Origin: NORP181 sp047623555
GTDB taxonomy: Bacteria > Pseudomonadota > Alphaproteobacteria > Rhodobacterales > Rhodobacteraceae
Assembly (NCBI GenBank): GCA_047623555.1
Contig: JBLHMP010000093.1
Location: 1 to 13,294 of the forward strand
Reading direction: 5' to 3'
DNA length: 13,294 bases
A model generated the notes under the pieces. The model saw only the letters and a program-made list of their open reading frames with translations, searched no databases and had not been told where the DNA came from. The position numbers and the translations under genes were made by a program. This document shows, piece by piece, positions 1 through 7,339 of the stretch (positions are counted from its first letter, which is position 1; each line of letters begins with the position of its first letter).

Positions 1-34
1 AACCCACGCCTGTGGCCACGCCAGCGTGGGTTTT
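1..34 (-). terminator. Hairpin terminator downstream of the minus-strand operon
   Basis: A perfect 9-bp inverted repeat, AACCCACGC at 1-9 and GCGTGGGTT at 24-32, encloses a 14-base loop that itself contains the palindrome GTGGCCAC. It lies 16 bases beyond the stop codon of the acyl-CoA synthetase gene, the last gene of the minus-strand unit. On the plus strand the stem runs into TTTT (31-34). On the minus strand the sequence after the stem falls outside the window, so a U-tract in the operon's own direction cannot be seen. A bidirectional terminator between convergent units is likely. Confidence 0.65.
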
Positions 35-50
35 CACCCACCCTACACCA

Positions 51-1541
51 TCACGCTAATTGCACCGCAAAAGTTTCAAGCAACTTATGCTTCAGGATTT
101 TTCCTGTTGGAGCTGCCGGCAGGGACGTAGCCAGAATGATCAAACTGGGGCGTTTGTACCCCGACAGCCTTTGCGCCGCAAAGTCGCGTAGCTCTGCAAT
201 GTCCGGTTCATCCCCTTCGGCCACCTGAACAAAGGCCAGCACCTGTTCATCGCCATCTTTCATCCGGCCAATCACCGCAGTTTGAATCACCTGCGGGTGA
301 TCGTTCAGCGCCGCCTCGACTTCGGGGGGATACACATTAAACCCACCGTGAATAATCAACTCTTTTGAGCGCCCAAGAATGTGTAGCATTCCACGTTCAT
401 CAATCCGGCCCAAATCACCAGTGCGCAGCCAGCCAGCCGCACTCAGAACCCGCGCAGTTTCCGGCGCGTTGCGGTAATAGCCCTTCATCACCATCGGCCC
501 ACGCACCAACACTTCACCCGATCCCTGGCCATCACCTGACACACCCTCGTCAATGCGGATGTCGACGCCACGCATTGTCGGTCCAACCGAAATATCCGGA
601 TCGCCAATCGCATTCATCGTCACGCACACGCCCGCAGTCGTTTCCGTCATGCCATAGCCATTCTGCAATGCCACACCGTAAAACGCCTCTGCCTCGCGCT
701 TCCATGCCGGATCAAGTGGTGCCGCGCCTGACGACACATAACGCAAAGTTGTGCTGTTCAGTGCCGCAAGCCCCTGTTCCTTGGTGTATTGCATGACCAG
801 CGCATGCATCTGTGGCACCGCCGACAACATCGTCACCCCATCGCGCAATGCCACGTATAAATGCGCCGGCGAAAACCGCGCCTCGAGCCGCACCTGCGCC
901 CCGACATGCATAACCGCCATCACCACCGAAGCCAGCCCAAACACATGCGTCAACGGCAGCACACCGTAAACCACATCATCGCGGGTCATCTGCCGTTGTT
1001 CGGCCGAAACCACCCCCGCTGTGCACACGTTGGCGTGGGTCAACATCACGCCTTTGGGTTCGCCCGTGGTGCCGGTTGTATAGAGCATCACCGCCACGTC
1101 GCACGCCTCGTCTGGATTGCTGGAAAATGGCGTTGCCAGATGCAAAATCCCAAACGCACCGCTAATTTCACCCGCTTGCAATTGGTCCGCATGCGCCACC
1201 GCATTGGCGGACGCCGCTGTGGTCAACAGCACCGCCGCCGGGCGGGCATGCTCTACGATGCGGGACAGTTCGGCCCAAGTTTGCCGGGCATTGATCGGCA
1301 CCGCGACGGCCCCCAGACGCGAACAGGCAAATTGCCCCGCAACTGCCGCCGCACAATTTTCGGACACGATCAACACGCGATCGCCGGGGGCAACACCTGC
1401 CTTGGTCAGCTCGCTTAGTATTGCGTCACAGGCGGCACTAAGCCCCGCATAACTCCATGAGGTGCCGCCATCATCGCTGACCGCTTGCGCCTCTGGCCGC
1501 GTGGCCACTTGATGGTCCAAAAACCCGTGCATCCGGTCCAT
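51..1541 (-). CDS. AMP-forming acyl-CoA synthetase (class I adenylate-forming enzyme)
   Basis: This cytosolic enzyme should activate a carboxylic acid with ATP and CoA, through an acyl-adenylate, to feed the beta-oxidation enzymes encoded upstream. The ANL-superfamily signatures are present in order: P-loop TTGTTGEPKG near residues 155-164, GYGMTET (A5), GWLRTGDLGRID (A7), GRSKELIIHGGFNVYP (A8 hinge), and the C-terminal PTGKILK with the expected catalytic lysine. At 496 residues it has normal family length. I start at ATG 1541, preceded by AAGGG at a good distance; an in-frame TTG at 1559 would overlap the preceding gene by 4 bp but has no better ribosome site. It lies 14 bp after the crotonase gene and is the last gene of the unit. 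Substrate chain length cannot be read from the sequence. PimA-type or medium-chain dicarboxylate activation is a context-based guess. Confidence 0.93.
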   Translation of the reverse strand: MDRMHGFLDHQVATRPEAQAVSDDGGTSWSYAGLSAACDAILSELTKAGVAPGDRVLIVSENCAAAVAGQFACSRLGAVAVPINARQTWAELSRIVEHARPAAVLLTTAASANAVAHADQLQAGEISGAFGILHLATPFSSNPDEACDVAVMLYTTGTTGEPKGVMLTHANVCTAGVVSAEQRQMTRDDVVYGVLPLTHVFGLASVVMAVMHVGAQVRLEARFSPAHLYVALRDGVTMLSAVPQMHALVMQYTKEQGLAALNSTTLRYVSSGAAPLDPAWKREAEAFYGVALQNGYGMTETTAGVCVTMNAIGDPDISVGPTMRGVDIRIDEGVSGDGQGSGEVLVRGPMVMKGYYRNAPETARVLSAAGWLRTGDLGRIDERGMLHILGRSKELIIHGGFNVYPPEVEAALNDHPQVIQTAVIGRMKDGDEQVLAFVQVAEGDEPDIAELRDFAAQRLSGYKRPSLIILATSLPAAPTGKILKHKLLETFAVQLA

Positions 1542-1555
1542 ATTTTCGCCCTTGT

Positions 1556-2338
1556 TCAACCCAGATCACCAAATCGGGGTTTGCGTTTTTCTAGAAAGGC
1601 AGCGATTCCTTCGGCGGCTTCGTCCCCACCTGCGGCCCGTGCCATTGCGTTGCGTTCAGCGTCCAACTGGTCGGCCTCGGCCATCTCATAGGCGTCCGCC
1701 ACCAAACGTCGGATGGCGCCAATACTGTCGCGGGGGCCTTGCGCCAAAGCGTCGGCCAAGGCATGCGCCGTTGCCGCAACCTGATCAACGGGCACCACCG
1801 CATTCACAGCCCCCAATGCCTCTAACCGTTCCGCCGTAACAGGCCGCGCCAGCAGGCACATTTCCATGGCCAAAGGGCGTGGCAACATCCGCGCCAGGGA
1901 TGACGTAAGCCCCGCGTCCGGCACCAACCCAGCCTTGACATAGGCGGCAGTAAATTTCGCACCCTCCGACGCCACAATCAAATCACAAGCCAACGCAAGC
2001 GACGCCCCCGCCCCGGCGGCACCCTCTTCGACGGCGGCAATCACCGGCACCCGGCAGGCGCGAATGGCACGAACCAGATCGTGTAATTCGTCCACCTTAT
2101 TACGACGCTGATCCTCGGAGAGTTTGCGCCGCTCAATCAGCACATTCAAATCGCCACCCGCGCAGAAAAATCCGCCTTCTGAGGTGAGCATTACCGACCG
2201 GATACGCGGATCATCCGCCCCAGCCAAAGCCTGCCCAATCGCCGCGTATAGATCAGGCGACAACGCACCCCGCCGGGTTGGGTTCATGTTCACCACAACC
2301 AACCGGTCGCCCCGGTCATCCACGCGCGCCAATGTCAT
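1556..2338 (-). CDS. Enoyl-CoA hydratase/isomerase family protein, PaaG-like
   Basis: This is a 260-residue crotonase-fold protein of usual length. The oxyanion-hole motif FFCAGGDL lies at about residues 57-64 and GAAGAGASLALACDL at about 106-120. The two glutamates that catalyse water addition in true enoyl-CoA hydratases are absent: the first position falls in GASLAL instead of GCELAM, and the second falls in AYVKAGLVPDAG instead of PEIxLGxxPGAG. The retained Asp141 in PDAG is typical of PaaG-type isomerases. A double-bond isomerase role, for example moving unsaturation in a CoA thioester, therefore fits better than hydration. The start ATG overlaps the thioesterase stop as ATGA (4 bp), with AAGGA seven bases upstream, so the two are probably translationally coupled. 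The exact substrate is unknown. Confidence 0.9.
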   Translation of the reverse strand: MTLARVDDRGDRLVVVNMNPTRRGALSPDLYAAIGQALAGADDPRIRSVMLTSEGGFFCAGGDLNVLIERRKLSEDQRRNKVDELHDLVRAIRACRVPVIAAVEEGAAGAGASLALACDLIVASEGAKFTAAYVKAGLVPDAGLTSSLARMLPRPLAMEMCLLARPVTAERLEALGAVNAVVPVDQVAATAHALADALAQGPRDSIGAIRRLVADAYEMAEADQLDAERNAMARAAGGDEAAEGIAAFLEKRKPRFGDLG

Positions 2339-2754
2339 GTTTCTGTCCTTTTTCGGATCGCCTTGAACACGCCCATGGCCGTGGCCAGCAAGTTCCCCGC
2401 CTCGTCCCTTATTTCGGAATCGGCATAGATGATTGAGCGGCCACCGCCCTTGTGGGTTCCGGTCGCAATCACCTGGCCACCAACACCCGGAGCCAGGAAT
2501 TGCGTCGTCAACGACAGGGTTACCAGTGGCAGATTCCCCGCGTCCGACATTGACAAAGACGCCGCATAGCCAGCGGCAGCATCCAGCATCATGGCGAAAA
2601 TGCCACCATGCAGGCTACCGTTTCGGTTCAGGTGCTGCGGCCCGATATCCAGAATGATCCGGGCCTGTCCAGTGCTGAAATCAATATCATAGCCGACCAG
2701 GTTTTGTGCGCCGCTACCGGTGCCCTTGGGCCCCTTAGGCGGCGCTGAGGTCAA
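2335..2754 (-). CDS. PaaI-type hotdog-fold acyl-CoA thioesterase
   Basis: This small protein of about 139 residues has the PaaI/YbdB hotdog signature NGSLHGGIFAMMLDAAAGYA. HGG lies at about residues 49-51 and the likely catalytic Asp at 58. Such enzymes hydrolyse stalled or excess CoA thioesters and recycle CoA in aromatic or fatty-acid catabolism. The open frame extends to a TTG at 2787. I favour the TTG at 2754, because GGAG lies seven bases upstream of it and the extra N-terminal residues are not conserved-looking. Both choices overlap the 3' end of the small acyl-CoA dehydrogenase gene (20 bp with the chosen start). The stop overlaps the next ATG by 4 bp. No ATG is available near the N-terminus, so a non-AUG start appears required. 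Confidence 0.85.
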   Translation of the reverse strand: MTSAPPKGPKGTGSGAQNLVGYDIDFSTGQARIILDIGPQHLNRNGSLHGGIFAMMLDAAAGYAASLSMSDAGNLPLVTLSLTTQFLAPGVGGQVIATGTHKGGGRSIIYADSEIRDEAGNLLATAMGVFKAIRKRTET

Positions 2755-3868
2755 TGAAACGCTCCAGATGATAGTCGGTATCGCCAAACCGGTGATCCGT
2801 CATGATGATGCGTTTGGCGATATGGGCCAGTTCATATTCCTGCGTCATAGCGATGCCACCGTGCATCTGAATCGCCTCTTCGGCCACCAGACGACCAGCG
2901 CGACCAATCAGGTTGCGGGTGGCAGCGATGTGCAGATCGCGAATGCGCGCGTCGCCTTCAAGGTGGCCCGCCGCATTGATCACCGCAGAGCGTGCCTGTT
3001 CAAGCTCGATCAACAGATCCGAGAACCGATGCGCCAGCGCCTGGAAGGTGCCAATCGGACGGCCAAACTGTTTGCGGGTCATCAGGTATTCGCGGGTCAG
3101 TTCGGTCGCGGTTTCCATCGCACCCACCGCCTCGGCAGTGAGAGCAACATTGGCCGCAGCCACCTGCGTTTCAATGGCGGTAAATGCACCCCCGGCAACC
3201 CCCAAACGGGCAGAGGTCGGCAGACGCACGTCGTCCAACGTTACCTCGGCAGCACGTCCGCCACTGAGTAGCGGATAGCCCTGCAAGGTCACGCCAGCTG
3301 TGTCCGCCGGAACCAAAAACAGCGAGATACCGTTGGCATCATCGGCCGCACCGCTTTCGCGCGCTGACACCAGCAGATAACCGGCGGCCTCGGCGTTCAC
3401 CACCACGGCTTTGCGCCCGTTCAGTACGATATCATCACCGTCGGTCTTGGCCGTGCTGCCCACCCGGTTCAGGTCATAGCGGCTTGTTGGCTCGCCATGT
3501 GCCAAGGCCAGATGCAGCGTGCCTGCGATCACCTCCTCGACCAGTGCTTTCTGCGTGTCGTTGCCAAGGGCTGCGATCAATCCGCCGCCCAAAATGCCGG
3601 TGTCCAGAAACGGTTCCACCACGCCCGCGCGGCCCAATTCTTCAAACACGGTCGAGATGTCGAACCCAGCGCCGCCAAAGCCGCCCTGATCTTCGGTGAA
3701 CAGCGCACCAACGATGCCCAATTCGGCCAATTCGGTCCAGATTTTGCTGCTAAAGCCGCTGTCACTGTTGATAATGTCGTTGCGCACAGAGGTCGTATAA
3801 CGATCAGCCAGAAACCGCCGCAGCGTGTCCTGAAGCATTTGCCGTTCTTCGGTCAGGTCAAAATTCAT
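2735..3868 (-). CDS. Acyl-CoA dehydrogenase, small subunit (PimD-like)
   Basis: This 377-residue FAD-dependent acyl-CoA dehydrogenase family protein probably forms a heteromeric enzyme with the large subunit encoded immediately upstream. The N-terminal helical domain starts MNFDLTEERQMLQDTLRRFL. The beta-domain covers about residues 120-220. The C-terminal flavin-binding helices include MTRKQFGRPIGTFQALAHR (about 263-281) and AIQMHGGIAMTQEYELAH (about 332-349). The C-terminus (FGDTDYHLERF) lacks the GGxxEIQR signature, as in small subunits such as PimD of the pimeloyl-CoA pathway. The start ATG is 4 bp after the large-subunit stop and follows a GGGGGG tract acting as ribosome site. Paired dehydrogenases of this kind act on dicarboxylyl-CoA, steroid side chains or other bulky acyl-CoAs. 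The substrate here is inferred only. Confidence 0.9.
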   Translation of the reverse strand: MNFDLTEERQMLQDTLRRFLADRYTTSVRNDIINSDSGFSSKIWTELAELGIVGALFTEDQGGFGGAGFDISTVFEELGRAGVVEPFLDTGILGGGLIAALGNDTQKALVEEVIAGTLHLALAHGEPTSRYDLNRVGSTAKTDGDDIVLNGRKAVVVNAEAAGYLLVSARESGAADDANGISLFLVPADTAGVTLQGYPLLSGGRAAEVTLDDVRLPTSARLGVAGGAFTAIETQVAAANVALTAEAVGAMETATELTREYLMTRKQFGRPIGTFQALAHRFSDLLIELEQARSAVINAAGHLEGDARIRDLHIAATRNLIGRAGRLVAEEAIQMHGGIAMTQEYELAHIAKRIIMTDHRFGDTDYHLERFIDLSAA

Positions 3869-3872
3869 CTGC

Positions 3873-5063
3873 TCAGCCCCCCATCTTTACTTTGGCAATA
3901 ATGCCGCGCTGGATCTCGTTTGAGCCTCCAAAGATCGACAATTTGCGATTGTTGAAATACTGCGCCGCAACCGGCCCAGCGTAATCCGGCCCGATTGGCG
4001 CGTTGTCGCCTTCGACCGCCTCGGAGACAAATGGCATCGCGTAGGGGCCAGCAGCCCGGCGCGCCAAGTCGTTGATTTCCTGACGGATAATCGTTCCTTT
4101 TACCTTGAGCATCGACGCTTCGACACCGGGTGCCTGCCCCACGGCAGCCTTGGAAACGATCCGCAAATTGGTTGTCGACATCGCCATCAGGTCAATTTCG
4201 ACCTGCGCCACACGCGCCGCAAACAGCGCGTTCTGCATCAATGGACGCCCACCAGAGATTTCGGCGTTTGCCGCACGTTTCACCGCCGCAAGTCCGGCCC
4301 GAGAAGAGCCGACACCCGCGATATTCGTGCGTTCGTGCGTCAGCAGGTATTTGGCGTAGGTCCAGCCTTTGTTCTCTTCGCCGACCAGGTTTTCCACCGG
4401 CACGCGCACATCGGTGAACCAGACTTCGTTCACTTCAGCGGTGCCATCAAGCAGGATGATCGGGCGCACTTCGATGCCCGGTGTGTCCATGTCGATCAGC
4501 AGGAAACTGATGCCTTCCTGGTTTTTCACTTCGGTGTTTGTGCGCACCAGACAGAAGATCATGTTGGCGTATTGGCCCAGCGTCGTCCAGGTTTTCTGAC
4601 CGTTGACCACATAGTCGTCGCCATCCCGCACAGCACGGGTGCTCAGCGACGCAAGGTCAGACCCGGCACCCGGTTCGGAATAGCCCTGACACCACCAATC
4701 GTCCCCCGCCAAAATGCGCGGCAAGTAATGTGCGTTCTGCTCTTTTGAGCCGAATTTCTGCAACACAGGCGCCAGCATTGACAGGCCAAACGGCACAACA
4801 CGCGGGGCGTTGGCAAAGGCGCATTCTTCTTCAAAAATATGGCGCTGAACGGCGTTCCATTCGGCCCCGCCGTATTCTGCCGGCCAATTCGGGGCCAGCC
4901 AGCCCTGTTTGTTCAGAATGGCATGCCACTGCTCTTGGCCCTCTTTGCCCATTTCCTGACCCGCGCGGATTTTGTCCGACATGTCTTTGGGCAGTTTATT
5001 GGTAAGAAAGGTTTTCACCTCAACGCGAAACGCCAGTTCTTCGGCGGAAAAGCTCAGATCCAT
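3873..5063 (-). CDS. Acyl-CoA dehydrogenase, large subunit (PimC-like)
   Basis: This 396-residue acyl-CoA dehydrogenase introduces the alpha-beta double bond and passes electrons from FAD to electron-transfer flavoprotein. Visible marks are GYSEPGAGSDLASL (about residues 127-140), NGQKTWTTLGQYA (about 154-166), GIEVRPI, and the C-terminal FGGSNEIQRGIIAK (about 378-391). The MCAD-type catalytic Glu near the C-terminus is Gly here. A Glu at about 244 in LLTHERTNIA sits where isovaleryl-CoA-type dehydrogenases carry their base, so it may be the catalytic residue. The overall sequence, from MDLSFSAEELAFR through VENLVGEENKGWTYAK, strongly recalls the large subunit of pimeloyl-CoA dehydrogenase. 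GGAG lies six bases before the ATG. It follows the bifunctional gene by 25 bp and precedes the small subunit by 4 bp. Confidence 0.93.
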   Translation of the reverse strand: MDLSFSAEELAFRVEVKTFLTNKLPKDMSDKIRAGQEMGKEGQEQWHAILNKQGWLAPNWPAEYGGAEWNAVQRHIFEEECAFANAPRVVPFGLSMLAPVLQKFGSKEQNAHYLPRILAGDDWWCQGYSEPGAGSDLASLSTRAVRDGDDYVVNGQKTWTTLGQYANMIFCLVRTNTEVKNQEGISFLLIDMDTPGIEVRPIILLDGTAEVNEVWFTDVRVPVENLVGEENKGWTYAKYLLTHERTNIAGVGSSRAGLAAVKRAANAEISGGRPLMQNALFAARVAQVEIDLMAMSTTNLRIVSKAAVGQAPGVEASMLKVKGTIIRQEINDLARRAAGPYAMPFVSEAVEGDNAPIGPDYAGPVAAQYFNNRKLSIFGGSNEIQRGIIAKVKMGG

Positions 5064-5088
5064 TGTTGTCTCCGTTCATTAGAATAAT

Positions 5089-7182
5089 TCATGCGGCGGC
5101 CTCTTTGTTAAGGTCGTCAAATGTGCGCCCTTCGGCAACCAGCTGTTCCAACAGCAGTGCAGGTTGCCAGAAATATGGGTCGTTTTCGGCATATGATTTG
5201 ATGTCGGCCAGCAATTCGGGCAGCCCCTGAAAGTCAGCCCATTTCAGCGGTCCACCGTGATAACGCGGGAACCCATAGCCAAACAGCAACGTCATATCGA
5301 CGTCCAAAGGTCGGCGCGCGATGCCGTCGCCAACCACACGCGCGGCCTCATTAACCATGGCGGCCATATAGCGGCGCACGATGTCTGTATCGCTAAATTC
5401 TTGCGGGGTGATGCCCAGTTCGACGCGTTCTGCGGTGATCAATTCCATGATATCCGGGTTTGGCACGCCACCACGTTTGCCACCGGAATAGTCATAATAA
5501 CCTTTGCCGGTTTTCTGGCCAAAATGGCCATCCTTGCAAATCTGGTCGATATAATTTGGCACCCGTTCGCGCGCATCCCTTGTGGTGGCAAGCCGCTTGC
5601 GCATCGCCCAACCGATATCAAGCCCGGCCAAATCCGCCACAGCATATGGCCCCATGGCAAAGCCAAATTCGGTCAACGCTTTGTCGATCTGATAGGGGCT
5701 GGCGCCGTCCAAAATCATGTGATCCGCCGCCGCGCGATAATAGCGCAAAATCCGGTTGCCAATAAAGCCATCACAGACCCCGGCGCGCACCGACACCTTG
5801 CGCATTGTTTTGCCAAGCGCAAAGGCCGTCGCCACCACGTCAAGCGCGGTTTCGTCGGCAACAACCACCTCAAGCAACTTCATCACATGGGCCGGTGAAA
5901 AGAAATGCAGCCCGATCACGTCACCGGGTCGCGACGTTGACGCCGCAATTTCATTGACATCCAGATAGGACGTATTGGTCGCCAAAACCGCGCCGGGCTT
6001 GCACGCGGCGTCAAGTTTGGCGAACACTTCTTTCTTGACCGACATTTCCTCAAACACGGCTTCAACCACCAGATCAACATCGCCCAGCGCCGCGTAATCC
6101 GTCGACAGAACCAAGGCCTTGGTCGTCATTGCATCGTATATTTCGGCACTGATTTTACCGCGTTTCAGCGCCCCACCCAGATTACCCTCGATCCGCCCGC
6201 GTGCGGCCTCGGCGGCCTGCGCAGTCATCTCAATCAGCGTCACATCCAACCCAGCCAACAACGCCGACGTGGCAATGCCTGCGCCCATCGTGCCGCCGCC
6301 AATGACACCAATCGCGGCGATCACACGTGGTTCAACGCCTTTTAGTTCCGGCAATTTGCTAACCGCACGTTCCGAGAAAAACGAGTGGATCAGTCCCAAC
6401 CGCTGATCGGTCGCCATCAGCTCCATAAACAATTCGCGCTCGCGTTTCATGCCTTGATCGAACGGCAATTCCACCGAGGCCTGAACCGCGCGCATCGCCA
6501 CAGCCGGAGAAATCTGCCCCCGGCCCTTTTTCAAAATCGTCTCGTATACTGCATCAAAATCAAGCACTTCGGAGGCGGGCAACTCACTTGTAACCCGACG
6601 CACAGCGCCCTGATCCAGCAGTTCGCGCGCATAGGTCAGCCCGTTCTGGAGCGGTGTGCCATCGGCGATCTTGTCGATAATTCCCAAACTTAGCGCCTCG
6701 GATGCGCCCACATGACGACCGGTTGTAATAAGATCCAGCGATGCCTGTGTTCCGATCAGACGCGGCAAACGTTGGGTGCCACCAGCGCCCGGCAGAATGC
6801 CCAACAGCACCTCGGGCAGGCCCACCTTGGCGGACGCCACTGCGACGCGATAATGCGTCGACATCGCCACCTCGAGCCCGCCGCCCAGCGCCGTGCCGTG
6901 CAAGGATGACACCACCAGCAACGGTGACGCTTCGATGCGATGACACACATCGGTCAAATACGGCTCGCGGGGTGGCTGGCCAAACTCGCGAATATCTGCA
7001 CCGGCAAAATAGGTACGACCGTCGCCATAGATCACAACAGCTTTGGCGCCATCGGCCTCGGCCCGTTCGATCCCGGCAACCAGCCCGACGCGCACATCAT
7101 AGCCAAGCGCGTTCACCGGCGGGTTCTGCGCCCTAAGGACGGCAATATCGCCCTGTAATTCATAATTCACGGCATTGCTCAT
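5089..7182 (-). CDS. Bifunctional enoyl-CoA hydratase / 3-hydroxyacyl-CoA dehydrogenase (FadB/FadJ/PimF type)
   Basis: This 697-residue fusion carries out the second and third steps of beta-oxidation. The N-terminal crotonase domain (about 1-190) has FAGADI, GGGLEVAM with Glu104, and GLPEVLLGILPGAGG with Glu124, so both hydratase glutamates are present. The linker leads to an NAD-binding domain starting IGVIGGGTMGAGIA (about 291-304). The catalytic His is at about 426 in GLHFFSPAHVMKLLEVV, and DGFIGNRI follows at about 471. The C-terminal 3-hydroxyacyl-CoA dehydrogenase repeats end near KEAAA. I start at ATG 7182, because AAGGA lies eight bases upstream; a TTG at 7251 would add 23 non-family residues. 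Length matches the monofunctional-operon FadJ/PimF style. No partner thiolase gene is adjacent, unlike fadAB. Confidence 0.95.
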   Translation of the reverse strand: MSNAVNYELQGDIAVLRAQNPPVNALGYDVRVGLVAGIERAEADGAKAVVIYGDGRTYFAGADIREFGQPPREPYLTDVCHRIEASPLLVVSSLHGTALGGGLEVAMSTHYRVAVASAKVGLPEVLLGILPGAGGTQRLPRLIGTQASLDLITTGRHVGASEALSLGIIDKIADGTPLQNGLTYARELLDQGAVRRVTSELPASEVLDFDAVYETILKKGRGQISPAVAMRAVQASVELPFDQGMKRERELFMELMATDQRLGLIHSFFSERAVSKLPELKGVEPRVIAAIGVIGGGTMGAGIATSALLAGLDVTLIEMTAQAAEAARGRIEGNLGGALKRGKISAEIYDAMTTKALVLSTDYAALGDVDLVVEAVFEEMSVKKEVFAKLDAACKPGAVLATNTSYLDVNEIAASTSRPGDVIGLHFFSPAHVMKLLEVVVADETALDVVATAFALGKTMRKVSVRAGVCDGFIGNRILRYYRAAADHMILDGASPYQIDKALTEFGFAMGPYAVADLAGLDIGWAMRKRLATTRDARERVPNYIDQICKDGHFGQKTGKGYYDYSGGKRGGVPNPDIMELITAERVELGITPQEFSDTDIVRRYMAAMVNEAARVVGDGIARRPLDVDMTLLFGYGFPRYHGGPLKWADFQGLPELLADIKSYAENDPYFWQPALLLEQLVAEGRTFDDLNKEAAA

Positions 7183-7339
7183 CCGGGTGTTCCTTATCTT
7201 AGCGCCCAACAATTCGGGTCTCTTGCGCCAAGTCTTACCCGTCGCAGCCAACGCGGCAAACCCGGATCAAAGCGCGACAGGTTTAACCTTACGTCATTCG
7301 TTTCGGTTGAGCAGCCCGTTATGCCAACAGCGGCCTATG
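7183..7339. promoter_or_regulatory. Intergenic gap with an 11-bp palindrome, possible internal regulatory site
   Basis: This 157-bp gap separates the Tm-1-like gene from the bifunctional beta-oxidation gene and is the only sizeable break inside the minus-strand gene run. It holds the palindrome AGGTTTAACCT at 7279-7289 (five-base arms around one base). The gap could contain a second promoter that lets the beta-oxidation block be expressed separately from the aldehyde dehydrogenase pair. I see no convincing -35/-10 pair and no hairpin with a T-tract. The AAGGA ribosome site of the downstream gene is at its left edge. Confidence 0.3.

Noticed and set aside
365..1452. Several long open frames on the plus strand opposite the acyl-CoA synthetase gene
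   Set aside because: They are antisense to a gene with full family motifs, are rich in low-information residues (Pro, Arg, His, Ala), and have no recognisable domains or ribosome sites. High-GC shadow frames explain them; the same holds for the plus-strand frames opposite the other minus-strand genes.
7183..7251. N-terminal extension of the bifunctional enzyme from TTG 7251
   Set aside because: The extra 23 residues have no family counterpart, and the ATG at 7182 has AAGGA at ideal spacing.
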